Below, one piece after another: positions 5,664-13,607 of a stretch of 23,639 nucleotides of DNA. Source of the stretch: a virus. The notes below the pieces were generated by a model, which made no database searches, was not told where the DNA came from, and saw nothing but the letters and a program-made list of their open reading frames with translations. The translations under genes and the position numbers were made by a program. Numbering within the stretch: the first letter of the stretch is position 1; each line of letters opens with the position of its first letter. The stretch spans positions 1 through 23,639 of the IMG/VR virus record IMGVR_UViG_3300045999_006921. The stretch is one strand, 5' to 3'.

Positions 5664-7874
5664 TTATGCATTCCATTTATCAGATATGGCAACATCAACT
5701 TTCATTGGAACTTTGATTCTGGCTCTTGCAACTTCAATCATTAACTCCTGCATTCGCTCTGATGCTTCCTGCTGATGCTCTGATGGGCATTCCACAATAA
5801 TCTCATCATGAACTGTTAAGATGATGTTTGCATTCCATATCTTCATCTGTTCATCTTTAGCAATTGCCAGCATTGCAAGTTTTGTGATATCTGCTGATGA
5901 GCCTTGAATAACACTGTTCACGCTTTGGCGCTCTGCCTCTGCAATCTTGCCTCCATTATCAATCACTCTCACTGCATATTGCCTTTGGATGCCAGCCTTC
6001 ACTTGCTCCTTCTCATCCCATCTGCAATTGTTCAGTTGCAATGTAAAATAATCTGCTTCAGCATCCTGCAAAGATTGCCCATTGAAGCGCTCAAATTGAT
6101 ATTGAGGCAATTGAATATCTGGAAGCCTCCGCTTCCTTCCATACGCTGTTTGGACAAATCCAAAGCGCTTTGCATTGTGCTTTGTTCTGTGGATGTATTG
6201 AGCGACTTTTTCAAAGGAATCAAAAAACATATCTATAATTCGCTTGGCTTCATTCTTGTTGATATTCAATTGCTCTGCAATGGCATTTGCTCCTCTTCCA
6301 TACATCAATCCAAGAACAACGCTTTTCATGCTGTTCCGCATCTTCTTCCCTTCATCATTCTTGCTTCCGTCTGGATGGAACTCTTTGCAATGCTCATATG
6401 GCTTTTTATACACTTCTGAAGCAATCCATGAATATAAATCTTTGCCAGTTGCGTATGCCTCAATCATCTTATCATCATCTGCAACATGCGCCAATACTCT
6501 TGGCTCTTGCTGTGAATAATCGCAACTGATAAAAACATTGCCATCTCCAGCAACAAACATTTTTCTGATGTTCTTATCATGTGCTGGAATGTTCTGCAAG
6601 TTTGGCTCACTTGAACTAAATCTGCCAGTTTTTGCGCCAAACTGATTGAATGATGCATGAATCCTGCCAGTTTGCTCATTCACTACTTTTGGCAATTTCT
6701 CAATATAAGTGGATAACAATTTGGATAATTCTCTGTACTTGAGCAAAGATTTGAAGAACTGTCCGCATTTTTTATGATTTGCGAATACTTCAAGAATCTC
6801 CGCTCCAGTTCCTCTTGGCTTTTCTTTATCAACTGGCTGGAAGCCCATCACATCATAGATGATGATTGATAATTGCAATGGGCTTCCCAGATTCACTGGA
6901 GTTGATAATTTGGCTCTTTTTTCAGCCTCCAAGCCACTCAAATCAAGTTTAGATACGATATCAAGGCAATCTTGTTTTATATGCTCAATTTGCCCATTAT
7001 AATCAATTGCCAACTGTTCCGCATATGGAACATCAAGAAGAACTCCACAATCCTCAATATCTGCAATCACATCAAGCAATGGAACTTCTGTTTGATGGAA
7101 GAACTCTGCCGCATCTTGCAATCCTCTTGAGATGCATTCATCCTTATTTGGATTCAAGAATGGCTCTTGAAACTGGTATAATTCAAATGTTTTCAGCGCA
7201 TCTCCTGCCGCATAGAGATAAGCCAAATCAATTGGAACATGATTGAATCCCATATCCTCAAAATAATCTGAATAGTTGCCTCCAGCATCAGCGCCTTCAA
7301 CATACTTTGCATGGAGTGTTTTGAGTTTGTGAGGCTCATTTTCGTTGAGATAATTTCCAGCCAGTGATGTATCAAAATGAGCCTTGATTCTGATGCCCAT
7401 AGAATGCCTCAAGAATCTTATATCAAACTTGGCATTGTGCAAAATCCACTTGATGCCATCCAATGAGTTCAATGCATCAGCGACAACTTGAACTGGAATT
7501 TGCTCTGGAATCAGCGCTCCATTGGAATCAATGTGCCTCAATGGGATATATACTGCCTTTTCATTTGGAGTGAATAGGCAAATTCCAACAACTTCATTGC
7601 CCATTGGATTCAATCCAGTTGTTTCAGTATCAATTGAAGCAATGCCATTCTTCTTGATTGATTCAATGTATTGAAGGAACTCATCTGTTGATTGAATGCA
7701 TCTGAACTTGTTGGCTTGTCGCAACAACTGTTCATCCATGCTGGCTTGTTGGATGATGCCTTGAATCTTGTTTGCTTTTCGCTTCTCTGTTGATACTGTT
7801 TTCTTTGGCTTTGTTGTTGCCTTCTTTGCAATCGAATCAATCACATCTGTTGTTGCTCTTACTTCTGGAATCAT
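5664..7874 (-). CDS. polA: DNA polymerase I-like replicative polymerase (family A)
   Basis: Phage replicative DNA polymerase, 736 aa, with a proofreading and a polymerase domain but no 5'-3' exonuclease domain, as usual for phage family A enzymes. Exonuclease motifs: D82-T-E84 in ASIDTETTG, N147 and D151 in LHNAKFD, Y221/D225 in YAAGD. The proofreading site therefore looks intact. Polymerase motifs: A at D452 in CDYSQQEPR (451-459), B with R513, K517, Y525-G526, and C at H689-D690-E691. Motif A has Gln-Glu-Pro in place of the bacterial Ile-Glu-Leu. An ATG 39 bases upstream exists, but the one at 7874 follows GGGGAGG by 7 nt and is used. A strong hairpin precedes the gene and a terminator follows. 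Confidence 0.97.
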   Translation of the reverse strand: MIPEVRATTDVIDSIAKKATTKPKKTVSTEKRKANKIQGIIQQASMDEQLLRQANKFRCIQSTDEFLQYIESIKKNGIASIDTETTGLNPMGNEVVGICLFTPNEKAVYIPLRHIDSNGALIPEQIPVQVVADALNSLDGIKWILHNAKFDIRFLRHSMGIRIKAHFDTSLAGNYLNENEPHKLKTLHAKYVEGADAGGNYSDYFEDMGFNHVPIDLAYLYAAGDALKTFELYQFQEPFLNPNKDECISRGLQDAAEFFHQTEVPLLDVIADIEDCGVLLDVPYAEQLAIDYNGQIEHIKQDCLDIVSKLDLSGLEAEKRAKLSTPVNLGSPLQLSIIIYDVMGFQPVDKEKPRGTGAEILEVFANHKKCGQFFKSLLKYRELSKLLSTYIEKLPKVVNEQTGRIHASFNQFGAKTGRFSSSEPNLQNIPAHDKNIRKMFVAGDGNVFISCDYSQQEPRVLAHVADDDKMIEAYATGKDLYSWIASEVYKKPYEHCKEFHPDGSKNDEGKKMRNSMKSVVLGLMYGRGANAIAEQLNINKNEAKRIIDMFFDSFEKVAQYIHRTKHNAKRFGFVQTAYGRKRRLPDIQLPQYQFERFNGQSLQDAEADYFTLQLNNCRWDEKEQVKAGIQRQYAVRVIDNGGKIAEAERQSVNSVIQGSSADITKLAMLAIAKDEQMKIWNANIILTVHDEIIVECPSEHQQEASERMQELMIEVARARIKVPMKVDVAISDKWNA

Positions 7875-7898
7875 GTTGAATCCTCCCCATAGTGTGCA

Positions 7899-7925
7899 AA
7901 TGCCCATCAGCATTTGATGGGCATT
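7899..7925 (-). promoter_or_regulatory. Perfect 11-bp hairpin in the SSB-polA gap
   Basis: AATGCCCATCA and TGATGGGCATT (minus strand) pair perfectly around a 5-nt loop. The hairpin ends about 24 nt before the polA ATG and about 13 nt before its GGAGG. No T run follows, so it is not a classic terminator. Attenuation, RNase processing or a protein-binding translational operator are candidates. Confidence 0.7.
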
Positions 7926-7951
7926 GCTTAATCAGATTTAATTTTTCTTTT

Positions 7952-8566
7952 TTAGAATGTATCTGTGCCTTTGTTGACTGTTCCTCTTGGCTGAATTGTT
8001 GGAGCGCTTGCATCATAATCTCCTGCCAGAATCGCTCTCATCTCATCATGGCTCTTCTTTAGAACAAATCCTCCAAGCAATTGAGTTGGCGGAGGAAAAT
8101 CAACTGAACTTTTTCCATCCTTATCAAGTGGATAAATTTCATAAGTTGTTTTTGTGTCGCCTTTTTTGCCGAATCGTTGAATCTCAAATGGGCGCTCAAT
8201 CAGTGAGCCATATTTGTTCATCAATCCAAGAATCTTTGGAACAAATGTTTGCCCGCGCTCCCAAATCTTCAACTTGCCATCTCTTGTATCAAATACTTGC
8301 AGGAACAATCTCAATTGAGGCTTGTTGCCGCTTAAGCATAATGGGCAATCATTCTCTTGTGAACATTCAATCCAACGCTTTTTGCCATTCAACTCTACTT
8401 GATGAACAATCATCCAATCATGCTCTGGAGCAAGTTCTGCCCCATGAATGAATCTCACAATTGCTGAATCCTTATCATTCTCTAATGCAAAGAACTCTGT
8501 TTTTGTTCCATTTGCTCCTGCTTGAAACTTTTGCATTGCTTGGTTTAAGTCGTTTATTTTTGCCAT
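7952..8566 (-). CDS. gp32-like single-stranded DNA-binding protein
   Basis: Predicted 204-aa ssDNA-binding protein that coats the fork and aids the polymerase encoded downstream. Diagnostic is a zinc-site pattern H55-x12-C68-x5-C74-x2-C77 (IVHQVEL...IECSQENDCPLC); T4 gp32 uses His-x12-Cys-x9-Cys-x2-Cys. It also has an OB-like stretch RLFLQVFDTRDGKLKIWE (86-103) and RPFEIQRFG (125-133). The C-terminus (GTVNKGTDTF) is not strongly acidic, unlike most SSBs. GGAGG lies 9 nt before the ATG. It stands between a 57-aa gene and polA in one unit driven by the 8783-8811 promoter. The family is likely from the zinc pattern and context. Confidence 0.82.
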   Translation of the reverse strand: MAKINDLNQAMQKFQAGANGTKTEFFALENDKDSAIVRFIHGAELAPEHDWMIVHQVELNGKKRWIECSQENDCPLCLSGNKPQLRLFLQVFDTRDGKLKIWERGQTFVPKILGLMNKYGSLIERPFEIQRFGKKGDTKTTYEIYPLDKDGKSSVDFPPPTQLLGGFVLKKSHDEMRAILAGDYDASAPTIQPRGTVNKGTDTF

Positions 8567-8586
8567 GTTCTTCTTCCTCCGTTTTT

Positions 8587-8760
8587 TTAATTTGTTTTTG
8601 TCGTTGAAACTGAATCCAATAAGCCTTTTGCAATGTGATATACTGTTGAATCAGATAACTTGCCGCAATCAGCATTCACTTTTTTCTTGTCTATCGTTAT
8701 AACAATTGCCCTGCCATTGATGATTGCTGGAATGTTCTTCATCAAAGTTATAATCCGCAT
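8587..8760 (-). CDS. Small phage protein (57 aa), unknown function
   Basis: A 57-codon frame beginning MRIITLMKNIPAIINGRA and ending SVSTTKTN, basic, with alternating hydrophobic stretches suggesting a small alpha/beta fold. No family recognised. The start is well supported: GGAGGT with an 8-nt gap, right after a family A promoter. It is the first gene of the SSB-polymerase unit, 20 bp before the SSB start, which implies a role in DNA replication or early takeover, by position only. The internal Met 7 has no ribosome binding site of its own. Confidence 0.78.
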   Translation of the reverse strand: MRIITLMKNIPAIINGRAIVITIDKKKVNADCGKLSDSTVYHIAKGLLDSVSTTKTN

Positions 8761-8782
8761 TGCACTCCACCTCCATATTAAG

Positions 8783-8811
8783 ATGATACAAATTACATAT
8801 CGAACTGTAAA
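8783..8811 (-). promoter_or_regulatory. Predicted family A promoter for the SSB-polA unit
   Basis: Minus strand TTTACA (8806-8811), 17-nt spacer, TATCAT (8783-8788), then CTTAAT and GGAGGT. It overlaps the last codons of the sigma-like gene. It departs slightly from the other three sites (spacing 17, TATCAT for TATTAT). Confidence 0.65.
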
Positions 8812-9452
8812 CTTGCCAACTTTACCTTCAAAGAGTTCTTGATGTTGTTTGCATTTGCTCTGCTGAATCCCATATGATTTGCAAAATCTGCCATGCCTTC
8901 TCCATTATCTCCTTTGAAGCCTTTTCCATACTTCATGAAATAATCAATGAATGCCTTTTCTCCATCATTCAACTCAATGTGGCTGATGAACTCCTTAATA
9001 TTTGCGCTTCCAAAATCTGCTTCAGTTGCAATTTCAAATGGCTTGATATTTCCATTATCATCATAAGTTGCAAGTTCTTCAAATGATACTGCATCATACT
9101 TGGAGCGCTTGATTGCATTTTTTGCTTTTACAATGTTTAAGAATCTTCTGTGAAGGATATAATGCAAATATGTTGAGAATTGAGTTCCTCCGTTGATATC
9201 ATAATCATCAATAACATCAGAGAATATTGCCAAGCATTCTCCCTCAAAATCATCTTGGCTAAAAGATGATTTGAATTGATTAAATTCTTTGCCCATGATG
9301 CCGTCATTCCGAATAAATAGCAATGCAACTGCTGATTGATTGCCTTGCTTTGCCTCCATGACAACTTGCTCATCTTTCATTTTTTGGATTGCTGAATCAA
9401 GTTCAGCAACAATTCTAAATCTCTGCTTTTCTGTTTGGAATAGTTTTCCCAT
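8793..9452 (-). CDS. RNA polymerase sigma factor-like protein
   Basis: A 219-aa protein resembling a sigma-70-superfamily factor with regions 2 and 4. Region 2 is suggested by AKQGNQSAVALLF (34-46) and DYDINGGTQFSTYLHYILHRRFLN (83-106), where FSTYL..IL.RRFLN recalls the 2.2-2.4 helices; SFEEL and DDNG follow, as in the sigma linker. A C-terminal HTH (about 187-212, ADFANHMGFSRANANNIKNS) would be region 4. A longer start at 9500 overlaps the predicted promoter; the ATG at 9452 with GGAGG 8 nt upstream is used. It is the only gene between its own promoter (9491-9520) and the next one. It may redirect host polymerase to phage promoters. Divergence is high, so a HTH regulator is possible. Confidence 0.72.
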   Translation of the reverse strand: MGKLFQTEKQRFRIVAELDSAIQKMKDEQVVMEAKQGNQSAVALLFIRNDGIMGKEFNQFKSSFSQDDFEGECLAIFSDVIDDYDINGGTQFSTYLHYILHRRFLNIVKAKNAIKRSKYDAVSFEELATYDDNGNIKPFEIATEADFGSANIKEFISHIELNDGEKAFIDYFMKYGKGFKGDNGEGMADFANHMGFSRANANNIKNSLKVKLASLQFDM

Positions 9453-9490
9453 AGTTTGTGCCTCCTCATTTTTAATTCCTAACATCCATA

Positions 9491-9520
9491 ATATTACCAT
9501 GTAATATATATGTATTGCAA
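9491..9520 (-). promoter_or_regulatory. Predicted promoter and operator dyad for the sigma-like gene
   Basis: Minus strand TTGCAA (9515-9520), 18-nt spacer, TAATAT (9491-9496) with TGG before it (extended -10). A perfect inverted repeat ATATTAC-CAT-GTAATAT (9491-9507) covers the -10, suggesting a repressor or autoregulatory site. Confidence 0.55.
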
Positions 9521-9536
9521 GGATGAAATATAATAC

Positions 9537-10526
9537 CTATGAAACAAAATGCTTCACTTGGAGGCTCTGGAGTTGTTCGATTGTGCAATCATTAACATCC
9601 TTCACTCCTGCTGGCAATATAGCCTCATAGATTATTATACCTTCTTTTTTTCGTTTTCGTATCTGTTCAGCGCCTTTTTTTCCTGCTTCATCATTATCAA
9701 GAGCCAAAGTGATGCTCCGCAAATATCCGCTTGTTAGCAATTCCAACTGGCGCTCTGATGGAACTGCTCCCATCAATGCCACTGCTGGCTTGCCAACTGC
9801 CCACAATGTAAGAGCATCAATGATGGATTCACATATAAAAACATCCCGCTTTCCAGCCATCATTGCTTCATGCAATCCATACACAATTGAGCCTTTTTGG
9901 ATGTTTGATTGATTCAAAAAATTCTTGTTTGATATGGCTCTCCTTTGGATGAATGCAACTTTTCCAGCCAAATCTTTCACTGGGAATGTGATTGAATCTG
10001 TTGCCTTGTCATAGCCCACATCAAAGCGCTCAATCACTTCATCTGTGAGTTTCCTTTGATACATATAGGAATGAGTGAATCTATATGATGCCAGTTCTTG
10101 CTCACTGATGAAGGATGGCTGATATATTGAGCGCTCCATGTTCAAATCCAATGGCTTCCTATGCTCTGGCTCAACTGCCCCATAGTTCACCATGAGCCAT
10201 TGTATGCCATACATTCCAGCATCATCATAGTTGAAGCATCTGGAGATGAACTCTGCAAAGTTTGCTCTGAATCCACAAGCAAAGCAATGAACTGTACCAA
10301 CTGGAACTTCTTTGCCATCCATTGTTAGTTTGCGCTTTGTTGTAATTCCGCATGAGGCTTTGCGCTCCTGCCCTTCAGAATGGATTGGGCATGATATCAT
10401 CAAATTATCTCCTAATGGCTTGATATCAGCAAGCAAGCGCCTTCCGTTTGAAGATAGTTCTTGCCGCAAAGCAAAAACTATCTCCCCCACATCTTCATGA
10501 ATCATCAATCCTGCAACTTCAATCAA
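9537..10526 (-). CDS. DNA primase (zinc-finger plus TOPRIM)
   Basis: Synthesises RNA primers at the replication fork. The 329-aa protein starts with a DnaG-like zinc site (C46 and H49 in ISCPIH, C59, and HCFACG with C81 and C84), then a core region, then a TOPRIM fold: E233 in FICESIIDAL and D277-x-D279 in LALDNDEAG. The helicase-interacting C-terminal domain of bacterial DnaG is not apparent, normal for short phage primases. The start is TTG at 10526, overlapping the helicase stop by 3 bp and preceded by GGGAG; an ATG at 10505 is in frame but lacks a good ribosome binding site. Third gene after the loader and helicase. Part of the loader-helicase-primase set typical of this phage type. Confidence 0.95.
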   Translation of the reverse strand: MIEVAGLMIHEDVGEIVFALRQELSSNGRRLLADIKPLGDNLMISCPIHSEGQERKASCGITTKRKLTMDGKEVPVGTVHCFACGFRANFAEFISRCFNYDDAGMYGIQWLMVNYGAVEPEHRKPLDLNMERSIYQPSFISEQELASYRFTHSYMYQRKLTDEVIERFDVGYDKATDSITFPVKDLAGKVAFIQRRAISNKNFLNQSNIQKGSIVYGLHEAMMAGKRDVFICESIIDALTLWAVGKPAVALMGAVPSERQLELLTSGYLRSITLALDNDEAGKKGAEQIRKRKKEGIIIYEAILPAGVKDVNDCTIEQLQSLQVKHFVS

Positions 10527-11839
10527 AATAAATCACTCCCATTGTTGCCTTGTGTCAATTCTGCTCTGCCAGTAAATCCATCTACTTGGAGAAAAGGCTT
10601 CACAATGCCTCTATCAATATCCCACATCATCAGCAACTCTTGATTGTTCTTGCCATATCTGTTCTTTTTGATGGATAGTTTCATTGTTGAGCCAATTTGT
10701 TTGATTCCAATCACTCTTGTTGCATTCTGCCCAACTCCATCTGATTCTGCAATTTGATGAAGTTCTGGCGCTTCACTGCTCTCTCCCTTTGCCTTTTGTT
10801 TCACTGATTCTCTGCTGGCTTGTGCTGGAGCAATGATTGGGATTCCATAGCGCTCTGATACCAAATACAAATCCTCTGCAATGTGAGTGAACTTGATTCT
10901 TTCATGCTCTCCTCTGTTCGCTCGATAATCTGCCATGAGGCTCAATTGGTCGATTCCAACAATATCTGGCTTATGCTTTTCAATTAGCGCTTGCAACTTT
11001 GGAATATCAAGCCGCTCTCCGCCTAAATCTTTTGGAGTAACAACAACAAATGGAGCATTGCTGATTTTGCCTTCCTTCAAATCACTGATAAATTGAAAAT
11101 ATTGCTCTCTGCTGATTGCCTCTTCAGATGTTCCAAGATTCTCCAATCCCTGCATCAAAGCCTCATTGCTGAAGTTCTGTGTCAATGTGTCAAATCTGAA
11201 GCCAACTGTTGTTTTGCTCATCTCTCCAGAATACAAGAGAATCTTTTTGCCTTCCATCCATGCCTTAACAAGAAAATAAAGCATCACCCAACTTTTTCCT
11301 TCATTTGTTCTCCCAACAATCATAATCAAATCCTCTGACATCCATCCATGAGTGATTGCATCAAGTTCTGCAATGCCACTGCTGATTCCAAGAATGCCTC
11401 CTCGATTGGCTCTAAACTCAAACTCATTTTTCCGCTCATCAGCATTGGCAACAATATCATATCCTTCTCTGAATCCAATGCTCAACTGGCTTATCTTCTC
11501 AATCTCTGCCTTTGTATATGATACCGCATCAATGGCATTGCTTCTCACTTTGTCTGCAATTGTATTGATAACTGGAACAATTTTTGAATAAATGAATTGT
11601 TCAAACAACTGCTCAACAAGAAACTTTTCAGATTCCGCCACATCAAGCAACTGGAACTCTTGGAACTCCATCAAGAATGTTGGAACATCTGGAACATTGC
11701 CATATGCCATGTAATGATTCATGATGAACTTGAACTGGCGCTTATATGCCATAAAATGCTCTTCTGTGAGGCTGTTGTTCTTGATGATGGCAACTGATTT
11801 TTGAGCCAAAATCTTATTGATGATTTGCAATTCTACCAT
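10523..11839 (-). CDS. dnaB: DnaB-like replicative DNA helicase
   Basis: Ring helicase that unwinds the fork and works with the primase encoded next. 438 aa from the chosen start. N-terminal helical domain (about 1-125), then a RecA-like core: Walker A GRTNEGKS (176-183), catalytic E206 in YSGEM (203-207), Walker B D297 in IVGIDQLS (293-300), and Q340 in APAQASRES (337-345). The C-terminal NRYGKNN (393-399) matches the usual R-finger region. A longer start at 11947 would overlap the loader by 107 bp; the ATG at 11839 follows GGAGG by 10 nt. It begins one base after the loader's stop codon, and its own stop overlaps the primase TTG. Confidence 0.95.
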   Translation of the reverse strand: MVELQIINKILAQKSVAIIKNNSLTEEHFMAYKRQFKFIMNHYMAYGNVPDVPTFLMEFQEFQLLDVAESEKFLVEQLFEQFIYSKIVPVINTIADKVRSNAIDAVSYTKAEIEKISQLSIGFREGYDIVANADERKNEFEFRANRGGILGISSGIAELDAITHGWMSEDLIMIVGRTNEGKSWVMLYFLVKAWMEGKKILLYSGEMSKTTVGFRFDTLTQNFSNEALMQGLENLGTSEEAISREQYFQFISDLKEGKISNAPFVVVTPKDLGGERLDIPKLQALIEKHKPDIVGIDQLSLMADYRANRGEHERIKFTHIAEDLYLVSERYGIPIIAPAQASRESVKQKAKGESSEAPELHQIAESDGVGQNATRVIGIKQIGSTMKLSIKKNRYGKNNQELLMMWDIDRGIVKPFLQVDGFTGRAELTQGNNGSDLF

Positions 11840-11840
11840 C

Positions 11841-12545
11841 TCAATCAATCCTCCTATCTCTCTGTTTGAACTCCACAATCTGACATTGCCCAATGATTCT
11901 GCTGGCAATTCGCTCTCCCATGAACTTCTCATGAGCCAAATCTTCAAGCATGATGTTGGATGTGAAGATTTGAGATAAGTTGTTTGAGTATCTATGATTG
12001 ATGAAGGAATATAAGCGCTCTCTTACCCAATTGCTTGGAACTTCTGTTCCGATATCATCCCATATTACCAAATCAGCATTCATGATGGATTCAATCTTTT
12101 GATTGGCTTCTTCCCTATGCTCTTCAGAATCCATTGCTTGCCGCATATCCTGCAAGAAGGATGGAACATTGATGAAGATTCCTCTGCATCTCAAATCATT
12201 CCTCAATGCTACATTCTTAAAATGCTCATTCATAATCTTGCAAGCCCAACTTGTTTTTCCATTGCCTCTGTTCTGGCTCATGATATATAAGCCATTGCCT
12301 TCTTTGATGTTTCGCTCAACATCCTGCATCCAATCCCTCAAGAATACATATGCCATCTTATCCTGCTGTGAATCTGGAGCATCAAGATTCAAAATCAACT
12401 CTCTTTGATATCTCTTTGGCATATGGCTCAAGGCATAGATGTTATTCAACTGATGCCATCCTATGCAATCCCATCCACATTTGCTTGGGAATCCTTTGCA
12501 ATACGATTCCGCCCAACATCCGCCAATCCAATCCTTTTTGTTCAT
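11841..12545 (-). CDS. DnaC/DnaI-like helicase loader (AAA+ ATPase)
   Basis: Loads the DnaB-like helicase encoded directly downstream. 234 aa. The N-terminus has C10, C16, C23, C27 and H31, fitting a small zinc-binding domain like that of DnaI. The AAA+ core has Walker A SQNRGNGKT (90-98), Walker B LVIWDDIG (159-166), sensor I IFTSN (193-197) and an arginine-rich GERIASRI (210-217) with candidate Arg finger. GGAGG lies 9 nt before the ATG. It is the first gene after the family A promoter at 12572-12601, so loader, helicase and primase are made together. Confidence 0.93.
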   Translation of the reverse strand: MNKKDWIGGCWAESYCKGFPSKCGWDCIGWHQLNNIYALSHMPKRYQRELILNLDAPDSQQDKMAYVFLRDWMQDVERNIKEGNGLYIMSQNRGNGKTSWACKIMNEHFKNVALRNDLRCRGIFINVPSFLQDMRQAMDSEEHREEANQKIESIMNADLVIWDDIGTEVPSNWVRERLYSFINHRYSNNLSQIFTSNIMLEDLAHEKFMGERIASRIIGQCQIVEFKQRDRRID

Positions 12546-12571
12546 TGTTGTTCTCCTCCTCTCTGCTTGAG

Positions 12572-12601
12572 ATAATACAGATTTTTTTGCTGATATGTAA
12601 A
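12572..12601 (-). promoter_or_regulatory. Predicted family A promoter for the loader-helicase-primase unit
   Basis: Minus strand TTTACA (12596-12601), 18-nt spacer, TATTAT (12572-12577), CT, then AGGAGG and the loader ATG. The inverted repeat at 12600-12641 abuts the -35. Confidence 0.7.
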
Positions 12602-12641
12602 TTGGGGCAAAATTGCCTATTTAAGACACTTTGCCCCAATT
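12600..12641. promoter_or_regulatory. 12-bp perfect inverted repeat upstream of the loader promoter
   Basis: Arms aattggggcaaa (12600-12611) and tttgccccaatt (12630-12641) with an 18-bp spacer; the direct repeat attgcctat also occurs next to each right flank (12612-12620 and 12639-12647). There is no T run on the minus strand. It touches the -35, so operator, activator site or weak terminator are possible. Confidence 0.7.
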
Positions 12642-12646
12642 GCCTA

Positions 12647-13570
12647 TCAGAATTTCAAAGAATCTTCTGAATTGCCAGAATGGGCAATTTCACCGCCAAA
12701 TTGATTGTATTTGAATCTCCGCTCAACTGGAATCAACTTCTTCTTTGCTGTGTCCATCAAATCAACAATCTGCTTTGTTCGATTGCTTAACATATTGAAT
12801 GATAGCCTATCATAACGATTAGGCAAATTGTGATATTCGTCAATCATTAAATCAATGAACTCGACTGCTTTATCTCTGGGAATGTTGTTGCTCTGAAGGA
12901 TGCAATCCCTCATGATGCCTACATCCCTATACATATTGAATACAATTGGAAACTGGCTGAAGCGCTCATTGTGTTTTCTAATGAAATAAAGCGCCAAATC
13001 CCTATCTGATACCTTATCCCAATTCAATCTGCCTTCTTTAGCCTCTGCAATGTGCAGGATGGAGATATCATCATGGCTCAACTTCTTCTTCTTTGCGCTT
13101 GCGCCTCCTGCTTTAGCAGGAGCAATTGTTTTTTTCTTTTCTTTAGTCTTTTTCTTTATTTCCTTATTACTCTTATTATCTTTATTATATATGAGTGAAA
13201 TATCTTTCCTATCACTCTGCTCTTTTGGCTCACTTCCAGTCTCTTGATGTGCAATATTCTTCCTATCTTGATGAGAAACATCCTTCCCATCACAAAGCGA
13301 AAAAAAGCCTTTGATTCTGTATCTGTTCGCTTTTTGAACTCCCTGCCGCTCTGAATCAATCCATCCAGCCTCAACAAGTTCTTTCAGATAATCGCCAACT
13401 CTTCTGGCTGATACATTCAAAGCCAATCCAATACATTCCCTTCCCACAACTGCTGTTCCGCTCTCTCCAGCGTATGATGCAAGAACTGCATAAGCCGCTT
13501 TTGCATATACTGATAACTTGGAATCCATCACAACAAGTTGAGGGATAAGAACAAATTCATCTTTGTTCAT
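12647..13570 (-). CDS. Winged-helix replication initiator-like protein
   Basis: A 307-aa protein, probably the phage replication initiator. The N-terminus (1-90) is a HTH_36-type winged helix: IPQLVVMDSKLSVYAKAAYAVL (9-30), then VGRECIGLALNVSARRVGDYL and the wing QGVQKANRYRI. A Ser/Asp/Lys-rich linker (about 95-165, with DGKDVS, DRKNIA and DRKDIS repeats followed by KKKTKEKKK) links it to a mostly helical C-terminal domain (ISILHIAEAKEGRLNWDKV...). The order DNA-binding domain, linker, C-terminal part is seen in phage initiators of Gram-positive hosts, including DnaD-like ones. AAGGAG is 7 nt before the ATG. It precedes loader, helicase and primase, which strengthens the role. The linker DNA may contain the origin. 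Confidence 0.82.
   Translation of the reverse strand: MNKDEFVLIPQLVVMDSKLSVYAKAAYAVLASYAGESGTAVVGRECIGLALNVSARRVGDYLKELVEAGWIDSERQGVQKANRYRIKGFFSLCDGKDVSHQDRKNIAHQETGSEPKEQSDRKDISLIYNKDNKSNKEIKKKTKEKKKTIAPAKAGGASAKKKKLSHDDISILHIAEAKEGRLNWDKVSDRDLALYFIRKHNERFSQFPIVFNMYRDVGIMRDCILQSNNIPRDKAVEFIDLMIDEYHNLPNRYDRLSFNMLSNRTKQIVDLMDTAKKKLIPVERRFKYNQFGGEIAHSGNSEDSLKF
13105..13293. other. Candidate replication origin inside the initiator gene
   Basis: The linker region has three parts. There are four degenerate 11-mers (minus-strand consensus near GTGATAGGAAG) at 13205-13215, 13233-13243 (weak), 13259-13269 and 13283-13293, spaced 28, 26 and 24 bp. A pyrimidine-rich, very A+T-rich tract spans about 13128-13203. 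A perfect 7-bp stem lies at 13105-13111 with 13116-13122. Origins lie inside initiator genes in lambda and many phages of Gram-positive hosts. The repeats also encode similar peptides, so coding may explain them. Confidence 0.4.
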
Positions 13571-13607
13571 TATCCCACTCCTTCAGCATCTATTCAGTTG
13601 CAATCAA

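Noticed and set aside
5904-6419. 171-codon plus-strand frame and other plus-strand frames of 60-213 codons
   Set aside because: They lie antisense to well-supported genes, show no recognisable domain or consistent ribosome binding sites, and have compositions expected of shadow frames.
7875-7913. 749-aa polymerase starting at 7913
   Set aside because: That start lies in the perfect hairpin; the ATG at 7874 has GGGGAGG at proper spacing.
9453-9500. Longer start for the sigma-like protein at 9500
   Set aside because: It would begin inside the predicted promoter dyad and lacks a ribosome binding site, unlike the ATG at 9452.
11840-11947. Longer start for the DnaB-like helicase at 11947
   Set aside because: It would lie inside the loader gene; ATG at 11839 has its own GGAGG and starts right after the loader stop.
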